Numbered from the stretch's first letter, positions 32,577 to 41,393 are shown. The stretch: DNA of 64,000 nucleotides from Microbacterium sp. C5A9 (GCF_022627955.1 NZ_JABXGD010000005.1:1-64000), one strand, 5' to 3'. The notes: generated by a model not told the origin, from the letters alone. Translations and numbers: made by a program.

Positions 32577-32924
32577 TCAGACGAGCGCGACGTTGAACTG
32601 CGTGCGCCCGATCGCCAGCACGCCGTAGCGCACGTGCAGCGCGACCGGGGTGCCCGCGGGAGCCTCGAGTGCTGCGCCCGAGCCGTTCCAGAGCGAGTGC
32701 GCGCTGCCGTCGAGCATGCGCACGGTCAGGTCGCCGGTCGCGGCGTCCGCGCGCTCGACGATCGCGTCGACCCACTCGGCGGGCGTCGCCGAGGCGATGC
32801 GCGCCTGGATCAGGTGCAGGGCGTGACCCGCCTCGAACGAGGAGCACGTGAACCCGTGACGGCACATGCACGCAGAACGCTCACGCACCGGGAGGGGCGA
32901 AAGGCGGTTCAGCGGCGTGGACAC
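32577..32924 (-). CDS. Small hypothetical protein with CMCRHGFTC motif
   Basis: This 115-residue protein starts at GTG 32924, supported by GAAGGAGACCACC directly upstream. I do not recognise a family. The N-terminal part carries three cysteines and a histidine in CMCRHGFTC (about residues 19-27), which could bind a metal. The rest looks beta-rich (DLTVRMLDGSAHSLWNGSGA, ALHVRYGVLAIGRTQFNVAL). It is divergent from the FBP gene, and its 3' end faces the Met/Cys-rich gene. Confidence 0.68.
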   Translation of the reverse strand: MSTPLNRLSPLPVRERSACMCRHGFTCSSFEAGHALHLIQARIASATPAEWVDAIVERADAATGDLTVRMLDGSAHSLWNGSGAALEAPAGTPVALHVRYGVLAIGRTQFNVALV

Positions 32925-33266
32925 GGTGGTCTCCTTCGTGAGCGGACGTGAGTGGACGTTCCGGCAAGAGTAGGTCGGCCTCGCCGCAGACGGAACCCGC
33001 GCCGACACGGGGTGAAACAAAAGCCGGCGCCGGGTGAGACAAACGGGCGTAGACTCGCCGGATGCTGTTGTCGATGAGCGCTCTCCGTATGCCGGAGCGG
33101 GCGCAGAACGGAGCTGCAGGCGCCTTCCGCGCCGCGGACAGAGGCTGACGATCGGCCGGAGGCGGAACATCCCGTCTCCGGTGATCCGTCGTATCCCCGC
33201 ATCCGTGTCGGATGCTCCTCTTCTCCGTCCGCCGTCTCCGACGGCCGTCACGAAAGCACACTCCTC
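32925..33266 (+). promoter_or_regulatory. FBP gene leader: promoter, short upstream ORF and hairpins (candidate attenuator)
   Basis: This 342-base region separates two divergent genes. GGGTGAAACAAA (33010-33021) and GGGTGAGACAAA (33032-33043) are direct repeats before TAGACT (33050-33055), a likely -10. Six bases later a 28-codon reading frame begins (33062-33148) that would be leaderless. Downstream, GCATCCG-TGT-CGGATGC (33199-33215) forms a stem followed by a pyrimidine run (TCCTCTTCTCC). Another stem is possible from CGGAGGCGG and CCGTCTCCG. The FBP start is about 205 bases after the promoter. Translation-dependent attenuation is inferred. Confidence 0.5.
33062..33148 (+). CDS. Candidate 28-residue leader peptide upstream of the FBP gene
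   Basis: ATG 33062 opens a frame encoding MLLSMSALRMPERAQNGAAG and eight more residues before TGA. It starts where transcription from the TAGACT -10 would be expected to begin, so it could be translated without a Shine-Dalgarno sequence. There are two in-frame ATGs within the first ten codons. Coding status is unproven. Confidence 0.35.
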   Translation: MLLSMSALRMPERAQNGAAGAFRAADRG

Positions 33267-33752
33267 ATGCGTCCCATCGACGAGCGCACCCTGCGCGCCT
33301 CCTTCCTCAACGCCTCCCGCAAAGAGGTCTCCGATCTGACCCTGCCGCCCGGCTTCGCCGACCTCGATGTCGAGAAGCTCGACTACCTCGGCTGGGTCGA
33401 CCCCAAGCTGCCGCGCCGCGCATACGTCGTGACGTGGATCGACGACGTCGCCACCGGTGTCGTCCTGCAGCGTGCCGAGCAGCGCGTCGTCGCCAGGGCC
33501 CAGTGCTCGTGGTGCGAAGACGTCACGCTGCGCAACGACGTGCAGCTCTACGTGGCGCGCAAGGCCGGGCCGGCCGGACGCAAGGGCGACACCGTCGGCA
33601 CCCTCGTGTGCGCGGAGTTCGGATGCTCGCAGAACGTGCGCATCCTTCCGCCGCTGGCCTACGAGGGCTACGACCGCGAGCTCGCGCGCGAGCTGCGGAT
33701 CGTCAAGCTGCAGGAGCATGTGGCGGCGTTCATCGGAGCGGTGAAGGGCTGA
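33267..33752 (+). CDS. FBP-type EF-G-binding protein (treble-clef zinc finger)
   Basis: This 161-residue protein matches the FBP family, related to FusB/FusC proteins that bind elongation factor G and rescue it from fusidic acid. The N-terminal half is helical (TLRASFLNASRKEVSDLTLP, DLDVEKLDYLGWVDPKLPRR). The C-terminal half has the treble-clef zinc ligands: CSWCEDVTL near residue 80 and CAEFGCSQNVRI near residue 113. It may aid ribosome recycling or antibiotic tolerance. The long leader and strong terminator suggest a single-gene regulated unit. Confidence 0.88.
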   Translation: MRPIDERTLRASFLNASRKEVSDLTLPPGFADLDVEKLDYLGWVDPKLPRRAYVVTWIDDVATGVVLQRAEQRVVARAQCSWCEDVTLRNDVQLYVARKAGPAGRKGDTVGTLVCAEFGCSQNVRILPPLAYEGYDRELARELRIVKLQEHVAAFIGAVKG

Positions 33753-33756
33753 CGCC

Positions 33757-33795
33757 CGAAGGGTCCGTCCTCCGCGACGGAGGACGGACCCTTCG
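33757..33795. terminator. Strong bidirectional terminator
   Basis: Perfect 18-base arms (33757-33774 and 33778-33795) surround a CGA loop. It lies between the FBP gene and the converging deaminase gene. Confidence 0.88.
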
Positions 33796-33810
33796 ACGCG
33801 GGTCTCGCGG

Positions 33811-34266
33811 TTACGACTTCTTCCAGCCCGCGCGCAGGCCTTCGAGGTACGCGATCGACGAGGGGTCGTCGATGCGGTGCACCTCGTGACCGAGTTCTTC
33901 GAGCCACGCAGCACCGCCCGTTCCGCTCGCCGCGCCGATGACGACGCGGCTGATTCCGAACTGTCGGATCAGACCCGAGCAGTACCAGCACGGCTCTGCC
34001 GTGGTGACCATCGTGGTGCCCGCGTACGTCTCGCGGTGCGCGGCGTCCGAGAATGCCTCGGTCTCGGCATGCGCGGAGACATCGCCGCGCTGGACGAAGC
34101 GGTTGCGGCCGAGGCCGAGAACCTCTCCGTCGGGTCCGACGAGCACGGAGCCGATGGGCTGACCGCCCTCTTCCGCGCCGGCGCGAGCCTCGGTGAGGGC
34201 GATGTCGATCCACGTGCGGGCGATCTCGTCGGTGATCTCCACGGGGGAGACGGTGGTGTCGGTCAT
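33811..34266 (-). CDS. FCY1-like cytosine/creatinine-type deaminase
   Basis: This 151-residue zinc deaminase of the cytidine-deaminase fold has HAETEAF as the zinc ligand and proton-shuttle glutamate (near residue 66) and PCWYCSGLI as the two cysteine ligands. Whole-length order (EEGGQPIGSVLVGPDGEVLG, GRNRFVQRGD, ELGHEVHRIDD) follows yeast cytosine deaminase. The start is ATG 34266. The gene lies 53 bases after the gntR stop on the same strand, so the two probably form an operon. With the neighbouring importer and amidohydrolases it likely removes ammonia from an imported heterocycle. Cytosine or isocytosine are obvious candidates, and creatinine is possible. Confidence 0.82.
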   Translation of the reverse strand: MTDTTVSPVEITDEIARTWIDIALTEARAGAEEGGQPIGSVLVGPDGEVLGLGRNRFVQRGDVSAHAETEAFSDAAHRETYAGTTMVTTAEPCWYCSGLIRQFGISRVVIGAASGTGGAAWLEELGHEVHRIDDPSSIAYLEGLRAGWKKS

Positions 34267-34319
34267 GGTGGTGCGTCCTCTCTGTAGGGGCGGGTGACCG
34301 ACGTCGTCGTCGGGGTGGG

Positions 34320-35051
34320 TCAGGAGTGGTCGTCGTCGGTGTAGGCGGGGTCCGTGATCTCTCGCACGCGGTGCAGATGATCGAGCGTGAGTCGCGCCGC
34401 GGCGTCGGCATCCTGACGCCGGACGGCGTCGAGGATCTTCGCGTGGTCGTCGTTGGCGGCATCCCACGTGCCGGGCTTGGGCTGCAGCATGTTGGGGCGG
34501 GAGATCGAGAGCACGGGCGCGAGCATGAGCTCGAGCACCGTATTGCCGGTGGCGCGCAGAAGCCGCAGATGGAACTCGTGGCTGTGCTCGCCCCTGCTCC
34601 ATCCCGTGCGGTCCTGACGCTCAGCATCCACGAGTGCTTGCAGTGCGTCGACGTCTTCATCGGTGCGACGCTCCGCAGCCTGCCTGGCGCACGGCACCTC
34701 GAGCATGATGCGCGCCTCGGTGAGCTCGGCCGGGGAGATCGAATCGCTGCCGACGAGCAGTCCGAGTCGGGACTCGAGGAACTCGCTCACGTCGTCGACG
34801 GCGACCTGGGCGACGAAAGTTCCGCCGTTCACACCCCGCTCAGTGCGTACGAGGCCGATCGAGCTCAGCATCCGCAGCGCCTCTCGGACCGTGTTGCGCG
34901 ACACCCCGAAGGCGGCAGCGAGAGACGACTCGACGGGCAGGCGCTCGCCGGGGGCCAGTGATCCGTTCAGGATCAGCAGCTTCAGCTGTCCTGCGATCTG
35001 GTCGTAGGCGGGACGGATGCGTGCAAGCGCGAGGTCCGTGTCGAGGGGCAT
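34320..35051 (-). CDS. GntR-family regulator (FadR/FCD subfamily)
   Basis: This 243-residue repressor has a winged helix at residues about 10-75 (DQIAGQLKLLILNGSLAPGE, VESSLAAAFGVSRNTVREAL). The C-terminal FCD ligand domain has metal-type residues (EARIMLEVPCARQAAERRTD, HEFHLRLLRATGN and a late DDHAKILDAV). ATG 35051 with AAAGGAAG upstream is preferred to the longer frame. It is divergent from the peptide/opine-type ABC operon. A 15-base repeat occurs before each promoter. It probably represses both arms of the locus. Confidence 0.9.
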   Translation of the reverse strand: MPLDTDLALARIRPAYDQIAGQLKLLILNGSLAPGERLPVESSLAAAFGVSRNTVREALRMLSSIGLVRTERGVNGGTFVAQVAVDDVSEFLESRLGLLVGSDSISPAELTEARIMLEVPCARQAAERRTDEDVDALQALVDAERQDRTGWSRGEHSHEFHLRLLRATGNTVLELMLAPVLSISRPNMLQPKPGTWDAANDDHAKILDAVRRQDADAAARLTLDHLHRVREITDPAYTDDDHS

Positions 35052-35114
35052 CCGGCTTCCTTTCGATCGGGCGACATCAGGAACCATAGCTGCTGATCGT
35101 CGGCCCTGGCAACG

Positions 35115-35129
35115 ATATGTCCAATGTTT
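35115..35129. promoter_or_regulatory. Candidate GntR operator, gntR side
   Basis: ATATGTCCAATGTTT matches ATATGTCCGATGTTT at 35247-35261 in 14 of 15 bases. This copy is 64 bases upstream of the gntR ATG. Confidence 0.6.
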
Positions 35130-35246
35130 CTCAGCGGATTGCCTCGCAGAGAGGACGTGAACGATGTGAAACGCGTTTGAGACCCGCATTTAACATTCGT
35201 GAAACCCAAAACCCGGCGAACTCACGCCAGGATCGGCTCTACCGGA

Positions 35247-35261
35247 ATATGTCCGATGTTT
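35247..35261. promoter_or_regulatory. Candidate GntR operator, ABC-operon side
   Basis: ATATGTCCGATGTTT is the second copy, 45 bases upstream of the dppB-type ATG. The two copies are in the same orientation and 132 bases apart, flanking the divergent promoter region. Confidence 0.6.
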
Positions 35262-35305
35262 TACCCGCCGCTCGATGGAGAGCTCAGACCATCGAGAGGA
35301 GAGAC

Positions 35306-36223
35306 ATGCCGAGATATGTCGCCCGCAAGCTCGCGCAGGCCATCATCACCGTCTTCGCCGTCATGACGATCGGGTTCTTCCTGGGCAGACTCAGCGGGAA
35401 GCCGGGGGCGCTGATCCTGCCGGAGGGCGCGACGCAGACCGAGATCGACGCGTTCAATGCCACGCTCGGGTTCGATCAGCCGCTGATCGTCCAGTACGGC
35501 GACTTCCTCGCCGGACTCTTCCAGGGCACGGTGGGGGACTCCTACCGGCAGAAGGTGCCGGCCCTCGACCTGCTCATCGACAGGGTGCCCGCGACGTTCC
35601 AGCTCGCTATCACGTCGTTCGTCGTCGGACTCGGCGCCGCACTGATCGTCGCCCTCGTCATCTTCATCACCCGATGGAACTGGCTGCGCCTGAGCCTGCT
35701 CTGGCTCGGATCGCTGCGTCAGGCGGTGCCCGACTTCCTCTTCGGAGTCGTGCTCGCCCTCGTCTTCTCCGTGGTGCTGGGCCTGCTTCCCTCTCTCGGC
35801 AACCAGGGGCCGGAGAGCCTCGTCCTCCCGGTGGCGTGCCTCGCGACGGCTCAATTCGCTCTCTACCTGCGGCTGATCGGCTCGGCGCTCGGTGAGCAGC
35901 AGGGACTCGACTACGTACGCGCCAGCTACGCACGTGGCCAGGGGCATCCGATGGTCGTCATCCGGCAGATGACGCCCAACGCCCTCGTGCCGGTGCTGAC
36001 GATCGCCGGGCTGAATCTCGGCGGACTGCTCGGCGGCACGGTGATCGTCGAGGCGGTCTTCGCCTGGCCGGGCATGGGGCAGGTGCTGCTCCAGGCCGTC
36101 AACGGACGTGACTTCCCCGTCGTGCTGGGTGGGCTCGCGGTCGTCGCCGTCTTCTTCGTCGCGGTGAACTTCCTCGTCGACCTCATCACCGCATCCATCG
36201 ACCCGAGAGTGAGGCTGTCATGA
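35306..36223 (+). CDS. ABC transporter permease, DppB/OppB type
   Basis: This 305-residue permease of the peptide/opine/nickel family starts MPRYVARKLAQAIITVFAVM, a normal DppB start. It has about six membrane segments and the EAA-like loop DYVRASYARGQGHPMVVIRQ. The start ATG follows GAGAGGAGAG. It overlaps dppC by four bases (ATGA). The operon is permease, permease, ATPase, ATPase (broken), binding protein, then two amidohydrolases and an MFS protein. The substrate is inferred to be a small amide or heterocycle, not peptides, from those enzymes. Confidence 0.92.
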   Translation: MPRYVARKLAQAIITVFAVMTIGFFLGRLSGKPGALILPEGATQTEIDAFNATLGFDQPLIVQYGDFLAGLFQGTVGDSYRQKVPALDLLIDRVPATFQLAITSFVVGLGAALIVALVIFITRWNWLRLSLLWLGSLRQAVPDFLFGVVLALVFSVVLGLLPSLGNQGPESLVLPVACLATAQFALYLRLIGSALGEQQGLDYVRASYARGQGHPMVVIRQMTPNALVPVLTIAGLNLGGLLGGTVIVEAVFAWPGMGQVLLQAVNGRDFPVVLGGLAVVAVFFVAVNFLVDLITASIDPRVRLS

Positions 36224-37119
36224 CCCTCGCCGCACCCCGCGCACTCGCGCCCACCTTCCTCCGTCGCACTCCTCGACCGCGTGTCCGCCGCGCCCAGGGC
36301 ACAGTGCCGATGTGGGTCGGTATCGGACTGCTGTCGACCATCCTGGTCCTCGTCATCGTGGTGCCGTTCTTGCCGACCTACGACCCGTTCGGTCAGAGCC
36401 TCGCCGACGCCATGCTCCCGCCCTTCGCTTCGGCCGCGCATCCTCTCGGGACCGATTCGCTGGGACGCGACGTGCTCTCTCGACTCGCGCTCGCCGGACT
36501 CGTCTCGGTCGGGATAGCGGCGGTCGTCGTCGCGCTGAATTTCGTGATCGGCGTCACCGTCGGCCTCATCGCCGGCTACCGCGGCGGGTGGCTCGACACC
36601 GCCCTGGGCTCGATCGCCGACATCCAGCTCGCGATGCCCGTCGTGATCCTTCTCATCGCCCTGTCGGCCGTCTTCGGACCCAGCACCCAGCTCATGGTGA
36701 TCACCCTCGGGCTCACCTACTGGGTCGGCTACGCCCGGGTCGCGAGGGCCATGGCCATGGGGCTTCGGGATCGCGACTTCGTCGTCTCACCGCTCACACA
36801 GGGCGGATCGCACGGCCGCACGGTGTTCACGCACGTGCTGCCGCAGGTGCTGCCGCAGATGGCCGTGATCGCGTCGTTCGACATCGCCGTGATCGTCGGT
36901 ATCGAATCGTCTCTCGACTACCTCGGGCTGGGAGTCCAGCCGCCGGTGCCGAGCTGGGGAGCCATGATCACCGAAGGCCAGAAGTACGTGCAGATCAATC
37001 CCATGCTGGTGATTCTTCCGGGAATCGCTCTCTTCCTCCTGGTGGCGGGGATGCAGTTCCTCAGCCAGCGCTTCACCACCGAGTCCGTCGCATCTGCGCG
37101 AAAGGCAGGACGTCGATGA
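36220..37119 (+). CDS. ABC transporter permease, DppC/OppC type
   Basis: This 299-residue partner of the DppB-type protein has a basic N-terminus and a first helix near VGIGLLSTILVLVIVVPFLP. The family signature is AHPLGTDSLGRDVLSRLALA, and the EAA region is LRDRDFVVSPLTQGGSHGRT. It overlaps both neighbours by four bases, indicating coupled translation. Confidence 0.92.
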   Translation: MTLAAPRALAPTFLRRTPRPRVRRAQGTVPMWVGIGLLSTILVLVIVVPFLPTYDPFGQSLADAMLPPFASAAHPLGTDSLGRDVLSRLALAGLVSVGIAAVVVALNFVIGVTVGLIAGYRGGWLDTALGSIADIQLAMPVVILLIALSAVFGPSTQLMVITLGLTYWVGYARVARAMAMGLRDRDFVVSPLTQGGSHGRTVFTHVLPQVLPQMAVIASFDIAVIVGIESSLDYLGLGVQPPVPSWGAMITEGQKYVQINPMLVILPGIALFLLVAGMQFLSQRFTTESVASARKAGRR

Positions 37120-38165
37120 CATCCGAACCCGTGCTCCGCATCACCGATCTCGTCGTCAAGGCCGAGACGCCGACCGGCGAGGTGACGCTCGTCGACGGGA
37201 TCAGCCTCGAGGTCGCAGCCGGCGAAGTGCTCAGCCTCGTCGGCGAGTCCGGATCGGGCAAATCGATCACGATGCTCGCCGTCATGGGCCTGCTGCCGCC
37301 GGGGGCGTGGGTCGACTCCGGCTCCATCCGATTCCGGGGCACCGAACTCACCGAGCTGAGCGAGCGCGAGATCAACCGCATCCGCGGCCGAGAGCTCGCG
37401 ATGGTGTTCCAGGACCCGATGACCACTTTGAACCCGGTGCGCCGAATAGGCACGCAGCTCGCCGAGGGGGTCCGGTTGCATGACCGCGCGCTGTCGCGGG
37501 TGCAGGCACGACGGCGCGTGGTCGAGCTTCTCGACAGTGTCGGGATACCCGACCCTGAGGCCAAGGTCCGCGACTACCCGCATCAGTGGTCGGGTGGAAT
37601 GAGGCAGCGTGCGCTGATCGCCGGTGCCATGGCGCACAACCCGGCGCTGCTGATCGCCGACGAACCGACCACCGCGCTCGACGTGACGATCCAGGCGCAG
37701 GTGATGAAGGTGCTCGCACGCTCCCGGGCTGACGCCGACTCGGCGATGATCCTCATCACGCACGATCTCGGCCTGGTCGCCCAGGTGGCAGACCGCGTCG
37801 CCGTGATGTACAGCGGGCGGATCGTCGAGGTGCAGGACGTCTACGGAATCTTCGAGTCTCCCCGGCATCCGTACACCGCAGGCCTGCTCGCGAGCGTCCT
37901 CAGCCTCGAGGGAGAGGGCGGCTCCGCCTATGCGATCCCCGGGCAGCCGCCGACGCCGGTGAGCCGGGGAGCGGGATGCGCGTTCCAGCAGCGGTGCATC
38001 GTCGGCCGGGACAGCGAGGAGTGCGCCACGGCACCCCCGATCGTGCACACAGCCGCCGCCCAGGTGGCCTGCCATTTCCCGCTCGTCGACGGCCGACTGC
38101 CTCTCGTCGCAGATCGCGCCACCCCTCACCACGCCGAGCAGCCCGAGGAAGCGAAGGCATCATGA
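37116..38165 (+). CDS. ABC transporter ATPase, DppD/OppD type
   Basis: This 349-residue ATPase is intact. It has Walker [10 protein letters not shown]-loop [11 protein letters not shown], signature WSGGMRQR, Walker B LLIADEP and the switch histidine in ILITHDL. The C-terminus has the oligopeptide-family extension with [20 protein letters not shown] and further cysteines, as in DppD/OppD proteins that carry an Fe-S or zinc cluster. It overlaps the next, disrupted ATPase gene by four bases. Confidence 0.93.
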   Translation: MTSEPVLRITDLVVKAETPTGEVTLVDGISLEVAAGEVLSLVGESGSGKSITMLAVMGLLPPGAWVDSGSIRFRGTELTELSEREINRIRGRELAMVFQDPMTTLNPVRRIGTQLAEGVRLHDRALSRVQARRRVVELLDSVGIPDPEAKVRDYPHQWSGGMRQRALIAGAMAHNPALLIADEPTTALDVTIQAQVMKVLARSRADADSAMILITHDLGLVAQVADRVAVMYSGRIVEVQDVYGIFESPRHPYTAGLLASVLSLEGEGGSAYAIPGQPPTPVSRGAGCAFQQRCIVGRDSEECATAPPIVHTAAAQVACHFPLVDGRLPLVADRATPHHAEQPEEAKAS

Positions 38166-39013
38166 CGACTCTCAGCGAACGACGGCGTCTGCGCCGACTG
38201 CCCGAAGCCGACCCCCGGCCGGATGCCGGTGAGCTCGCGCTCGAGGTGGTCGACGTCCACAAGCACTTCTCCAAGAGGGTCGGGCTGCGCACCGAGACCT
38301 TCCGCGCCGTCGACGGTGTCTCGCTGCATGTCGCCGCGGGAGAGACGGTGGGGTTGGTGGGGGAGTCGGGGTGTGGCAAATCGACCCTTGTTCGCACGAT
38401 CCTCGGCCTGCACACACCGACCTCCGGGTCGGTGCGGGTCATGGGCTCCGATGTGAACGCCTGGGCGGGTAAGGAGCGCGCGAGAGCCAGGGCGAATGCT
38501 CAGGTCGTGTTCCAGGACCCGTACTCCGCGCTCGACCCGCGCATGAGCGCCAAACGCATCGTCGCCGAGCCGCTGTGGCTCAACCGTCAATACTCCGAGA
38601 AGCGCGTCCGCGAGCTCTTCGACTAGGTCGGTCTGCCGTGGGAGTACTCGTCGCGCAAGGCATCCGCCTTCTCCGGGGGCCAACGCCAGCGGATCGGCAT
38701 CGCCCGCGCCCTCGCGTTGCACCCGCGACTGGTGATCCTCGACGAACCGGTGTCTGCGCTCGACGTCTCGATCCAGGCCCAGATCATCAATCTGCTCGCC
38801 CAGCTCCAGAGAGAGCTCGGCGTCTCGTACCTGTTCGTCGCCCACGACCTCTCGGTGGTCCGTCATGTGTCGCACCGCGTCGCGGTGATGCGTCGAGGCG
38901 TGATCGTCGAGCAGGGCACGACACGCAGCATCTTCGATGACCCGCAGGAGGAGTACACCCGCACGCTCCTCGACGCGATCCCGATCCCCGACCCACGACG
39001 TCGGGCGAGCTGA
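38162..39013 (+). pseudogene. ABC transporter ATPase, DppF/OppF type, interrupted by an in-frame TAG
   Basis: Read through, this frame encodes a normal DppF-type ATPase of 283 residues: Walker A GESGCGKST, Q-loop VVFQDPYSALDP, signature FSGGQRQR, Walker B LVILDEP and switch [12 protein letters not shown] at 38624-38626 (codon 155) cuts it between the Q-loop and the signature motif; the same frame continues without any other defect. The context RELFD-stop-VGLPWEY suggests the stop replaced one sense codon, e.g. CAG to TAG. It could be a recent nonsense mutation, a sequencing error or readthrough. If real, the importer would have only one working ATPase. Confidence 0.85.
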
Positions 39014-39056
39014 TCGCCCTTCCATGCACCACTCGCAGCATCCCGAATGGAGTCCC

Positions 39057-40583
39057 ATGTCCCGCATCCGCTCGTATCGAGCCGCGGCCGTCATCGCCTC
39101 GGCCGCCGCCATCGCCCTGCTCACCTCCTGCGCCTCCGACGGAGGTGCACCCTCCGGCGGAGGGGAGGAGAAGTCCGTCACCGTCGCCATCACCCAGGAC
39201 CCCGAGAACCTCAACCCCGTCGTCGGCGGATCCTTCGGCGCCCTGAGCCTGGAGTTCAACCTGTTCGACCAGTTGGCCGAGATCGCTGTCGACGGCAGCG
39301 TCGTTCCGAGGGCCGCCTCTGAGTGGACATCGAACGAGGACTACACCGTCTGGGACTTCACCCTTCGCGACGACATCCTCTTCCACGACGGCTCGTCGAT
39401 GACCGCCTCCGACGTCGTCTTCTCGTTCGAGGAGGTCATGGCGGATGCCGACAGCAACCGTCAGCTGTGGCTGACCGACATGGTGTCAGTCGAGGCAGTG
39501 GACGACATGCAGGTGCGATTCACGCTGTCGACGCCGTTCTCGGAGTGGCCGCGGCAGACGACTCTCATCTCGATCGTGCCGCAGGCCGTCTACGAGGATC
39601 TGGGGGCCGACGGCTTCAACGAGGCTCCGGTGGGCTCCGGCCCCTTCCGGTTCGAGAGCTGGCAGCGCGGTCAGTCGGTGGTGATCACGAAGTTCGACGA
39701 CTACTTCGGGGGCGCTCCACTGCTTGACTCGGTCGAGTTCATCCCCGTCCCCGCGGATGACGCCCGCGTCACCGGCGTGCAGTCGGGAACGGTTGACATC
39801 GCGGCTATTCCGACCGCGCAGATCGCGGCCGTCGAGAACACCGGCAGCGCCGACGTCGTCAGCATCCCCAGCCACCAGGTGGTCTACCTCGGGTTCAACA
39901 CCGAGACGGGACCATTGGCGGATGCGGCGCTGCGCCGCGCCGTCTCGTACGCGATCGACCGTGACGCGATCGTCGACACCATCCTCAACGGCAACGGGCA
40001 GTCGAACAGCCAGCTGGTCGCGCCCACGGTCGTCGGGTTCTCGGACTCGCTCGAACCGCTCGACTTCGATCAGGCGGCGGCGAAGGCCGAGCTCGCCGCA
40101 TCGGGGTACGACGGCGAGGAGATCTCATTCCAGTACGCGCTGGACGGAGTCATCCCGATGGGTGCGGAGATCGCCCAAGCGATCGCGGGCCAGCTCGCCG
40201 AGGTCGGCATCACCGTCACCCTCGAGGGCACCGACAACGCCAGCTACGACATCGTGACCCGTGAGCACGGACTCACCGGCCTGTTCCTCGGCCAGTTCTC
40301 GCCGTCGATCCTCGACGCGGGGCTGCCGCTGCGCTTCGTGTTCTCGGCCGAGGCGACGAACTACTTCTCGGACCCGACGATCGAGCAGCTCGTCGTCGAT
40401 CAGAAGGCCGTGGCGGACGACGCCCGTCTCGAAGTGATCTCCGAGATCTGGGGCATCAACCAGGAGAACGCCTACGTCGCTCCGCTCTACTCGCCGGATG
40501 CCGCCTACGGCGTCAACCCGGACGTGGTGTGGGAACCCCGCGCCGACGGCCTCTTCATCATGAAGGACGCCGACACCCAGTAA
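39057..40583 (+). CDS. ABC transporter substrate-binding lipoprotein, family 5 (DppA type)
   Basis: This 508-residue lipoprotein has signal AAVIASAAAIALLTSC with lipobox LTSC, and the mature part starts at Cys27. Family-5 features are VTVAITQDPENLNPVVGGSF, YTVWDFTLRDDILFHDGSSM, TASDVVFSFEEVM and GSGPFRFESWQRGQ. ATG 39057 is chosen because the upstream frame continues the previous gene's tail in another register. Located after the ATPases, it captures the substrate outside the membrane. Confidence 0.93.
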   Translation: MSRIRSYRAAAVIASAAAIALLTSCASDGGAPSGGGEEKSVTVAITQDPENLNPVVGGSFGALSLEFNLFDQLAEIAVDGSVVPRAASEWTSNEDYTVWDFTLRDDILFHDGSSMTASDVVFSFEEVMADADSNRQLWLTDMVSVEAVDDMQVRFTLSTPFSEWPRQTTLISIVPQAVYEDLGADGFNEAPVGSGPFRFESWQRGQSVVITKFDDYFGGAPLLDSVEFIPVPADDARVTGVQSGTVDIAAIPTAQIAAVENTGSADVVSIPSHQVVYLGFNTETGPLADAALRRAVSYAIDRDAIVDTILNGNGQSNSQLVAPTVVGFSDSLEPLDFDQAAAKAELAASGYDGEEISFQYALDGVIPMGAEIAQAIAGQLAEVGITVTLEGTDNASYDIVTREHGLTGLFLGQFSPSILDAGLPLRFVFSAEATNYFSDPTIEQLVVDQKAVADDARLEVISEIWGINQENAYVAPLYSPDAAYGVNPDVVWEPRADGLFIMKDADTQ

Positions 40584-40661
40584 CCGACCCGGTGGCGGGT
40601 GGCCGCGCTGCCGCCCGCCGCCGGTCCCTCAGACCGAAAACCCTGACCGGAAGGAGCCCCC

Positions 40662-41393
40662 ATGGCTCGCAAGACCTTCGAAGGATGGCTGCACGGCGAG
40701 TATTCCTCGCCCGTCGACGTGCCGGCATCCGATGTCGCACTCATCGTGATCGACATGCAGAACGCATTCCTCAAGGAGGAATACTCACTGGGCATCGCCG
40801 AGACGCAGGAGCCGTTCGCGGCGGCGCTGCCGGGCTCGGTGAAGCTGGTCGAGGCAGCTCGCGCAGCCGGCGTCCCGGTGATCTACACCCGCTTTGCGTA
40901 TCTGCCGGGCAATGAGGATCAGCTCGACCCCGTCGGCAGGGCAGAGGGAACGACGCTCTCGCCCCGGCTGGTGGAGGGCACGATCGACATCGAGATCGTC
41001 GACGAGCTCGCTCCGATCGCCGGAGAGATCGTGCTCGACAAGTCGCGACCGAGCGCCTTCTACGGCACTCGTCTCGAGCCGTACCTGACCGCCCGCGGCA
41101 TCCGCAGTGTCGTGATCTGCGGCGTGACGACGAACATCTGCGTCGAGACCACAGCCCGTGATGCGAGTCAGCGCGGGTACAAGACGTATGTGATCGAGGA
41201 TGCCGTGGGCGAGGCAGAGCTGAGTCGGCACTGGCATGCGCTCTACACCGTCGAGTTCATCTTCGGAACGGTCGCCACCGTCGAAGACGTACAGCGGTCG
41301 TGGGACGTGCCGGTCACGGGAGTGCCCGGTTATCCGCTCAAGCGCGGCGAGAACGTCGCCGACCTCGCATGGCGCGAGGAGGTCACCGCATGA
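40662..41393 (+). CDS. Isochorismatase-family amidohydrolase, copy 1
   Basis: This 243-residue cysteine hydrolase has the family triad: Asp in ALIVIDMQNAF (about residue 31), Lys in VLDKSRPSAFYGT and Cys in VTTNICVETTARDA. The preceding ICGVTT has the usual cis-peptide region. Family members include RutB-type ureidoacrylate hydrolases, N-carbamoylsarcosine amidase and nicotinamidase. A ribosome site (GGAAGGAG) lies before ATG 40662. It overlaps copy 2 by four bases. It probably cleaves an amide or carbamoyl group formed from the imported substrate. Confidence 0.9.
   Translation: MARKTFEGWLHGEYSSPVDVPASDVALIVIDMQNAFLKEEYSLGIAETQEPFAAALPGSVKLVEAARAAGVPVIYTRFAYLPGNEDQLDPVGRAEGTTLSPRLVEGTIDIEIVDELAPIAGEIVLDKSRPSAFYGTRLEPYLTARGIRSVVICGVTTNICVETTARDASQRGYKTYVIEDAVGEAELSRHWHALYTVEFIFGTVATVEDVQRSWDVPVTGVPGYPLKRGENVADLAWREEVTA

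Noticed and set aside
34267..34602. N-terminal extension of the deaminase frame
   Set aside because: It overlaps the gntR coding sequence and reads as low-complexity Arg/Ala; the ATG at 34266 gives the normal FCY1-type length.
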